Assembly (NCBI GenBank): GCA_016179165.1
Contig: JACORX010000289.1
Location: 1-5,432, forward strand
From: Candidatus Rokuibacteriota bacterium
GTDB taxonomy: Bacteria > Methylomirabilota > Methylomirabilia > Rokubacteriales > CSP1-6
Direction of reading: 5' to 3'
Length of the DNA: 5,432 nucleotides
Of this stretch, positions 5,063 to 5,432 are shown piece by piece (positions within the stretch are counted from its first letter, which is position 1; every line of letters begins with the position of its first letter). Below the pieces are notes generated by a model, which saw only the letters and a list, made by a program, of their open reading frames with translations, was not told where the DNA came from and did no database searches. Both the position numbers and the translations under genes were made by a program.

Positions 5063-5092
5063 CCGACCTGCGAAATGCTCGGATCTGCCGGG
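5063..5092. repeat. Degenerate third R2 core
   Basis: About 23 of 30 bases match 3883-3912 in the same orientation, including the 17-bp-spaced pair GACCTGC (5065-5071) and GATCTGC (5082-5088). The flanks are only loosely similar (a GGCGGCC upstream). It lies beside the VapBC operon, but no R1 partner is found between 4076 and this point, so it may be an independent or eroded copy. Confidence 0.5.
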
Positions 5093-5154
5093 CCGTGCCT
5101 CGGTAAGCCGATTGGACTAGGATAGCGGCCGATGGACCATATTGGGGTGCGTTG

Positions 5155-5432
5155 ATGGACCGACGGGTGTTCATCTCCGAGATTACTTTCGGCCTCCTCG
5201 CCGCGCCGCTCGCCGCCAAGGCGCAGCAAGCGGGGAAGGTTCTGCCTGGGGACCCCGCTCCGCGTAAAGTAATCCTTGAACTCCAGCAGGCGCTCGCTCA
5301 CGCGATTGATCGCTTCCAAGCCATGGACGAGGCAGGTGTGCTGAGCCACGTCTCCGACCACTATCGAACCGACGCTCTCACGAAGGCTGCCATCCTTGAG
5401 CAACTTCGTGTGATGTTTGCGCTCTACGACAC
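5155..5432 (+). CDS. Secreted protein with possible NTF2/SnoaL-like domain, N-terminal 92 residues, runs off right edge
   Basis: Residues 1-29, MDRRVFISEITFGLLAAPLA followed by AKAQQAGKV, are an export leader with an RR pair near the start and a cleavage site near AKAQQ; this wording is very common at the front of ABC_sub_bind solute-binding proteins. The following segment does not continue as such a protein (no YRIG.L). Instead VILELQQALAHAIDRFQAMD, EAGVLSHVSDHYRTDALTKA and AILEQLRVMFALYD look like the opening helices of an NTF2-like fold, with a D-x-x-G-V-x-x-x-V-S-x-x-Y pattern. That family call is tentative. The ATG at 5155 has a weak GGGG at 5144-5147; an earlier ATG at 5132 terminates after seven codons. 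No strong promoter is visible. Confidence 0.75.
   Translation, partial: MDRRVFISEITFGLLAAPLAAKAQQAGKVLPGDPAPRKVILELQQALAHAIDRFQAMDEAGVLSHVSDHYRTDALTKAAILEQLRVMFALYD

Noticed and set aside
1..5432. CRISPR arrays, tRNA or rRNA genes, and strong intrinsic terminators.
   Set aside because: No regularly spaced short repeats, no cloverleaf with a CCA-type end and no GC hairpin followed by a T run were seen on reading both strands.

Overview
The window looks like a fragment of a GC-rich environmental bacterium. The SBP leaders (a twin-arginine MQTRRDLLK type, and an MDRRVFI…LLAAPLAAKAQQAGKV type), several ABC substrate-binding protein genes or remnants, an IS91-like transposase remnant and two toxin-antitoxin (TA) pairs would suit Candidatus Rokubacteria/Methylomirabilota or a similar soil lineage. 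That placement is inference from style; there is no marker gene in the window.

Layout, left to right. 1-898 (-) is the N-terminal 299 residues of a family-5 (peptide/nickel type) solute-binding protein, running off the left edge. 957-1137 is repeat R1. 1149-1294 is a small palindromic MITE-like element with 19-bp perfect terminal inverted repeats and a possible 5-bp target duplication. 1303-1991 (+) is a complete Phd/YefM antitoxin and RelE/ParE toxin operon with its own promoter and an inverted-repeat operator. 2124-2190 is repeat R2. 2258-3412 (-) is a secreted YVTN-type beta-propeller protein, preceded by the orphan tail of a truncated upstream gene (3430-3501). 3502-3685 is a second R1, then an IS91-like transposase C-terminal scrap (about 3701-3835), then a second R2 (3857-3923). 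Next come two gene tails facing each other: the end of an SBP_bac_5 gene (+, to 4075) and the end of an ABC_sub_bind-type gene (-, 4125-4292). 4309-4966 (-) is a complete VapBC-type TA operon with a two-site TCTGTACAGA-like operator, next to a degenerate third R2 (5063-5092). 5155-5432 (+) is the start of a secreted, probably NTF2/SnoaL-like protein that runs off the right edge.

The main observation is structural. R1 and R2 each occur twice, in the same order and orientation. One R1...R2 pair encloses the Phd-RelE module; the other encloses only the IS91-like transposase scrap. This suggests one element family whose ends have carried either its own (now decayed) transposase or a TA cargo. It also leaves the beta-propeller gene between two direct copies. 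The flanks of the second copy are the 3' ends of two unrelated genes on opposite strands, both missing their 5' parts, so the element sits at a rearrangement or deletion junction. The region reads as an accessory island built on decayed transporter genes and stabilised by two TA systems.
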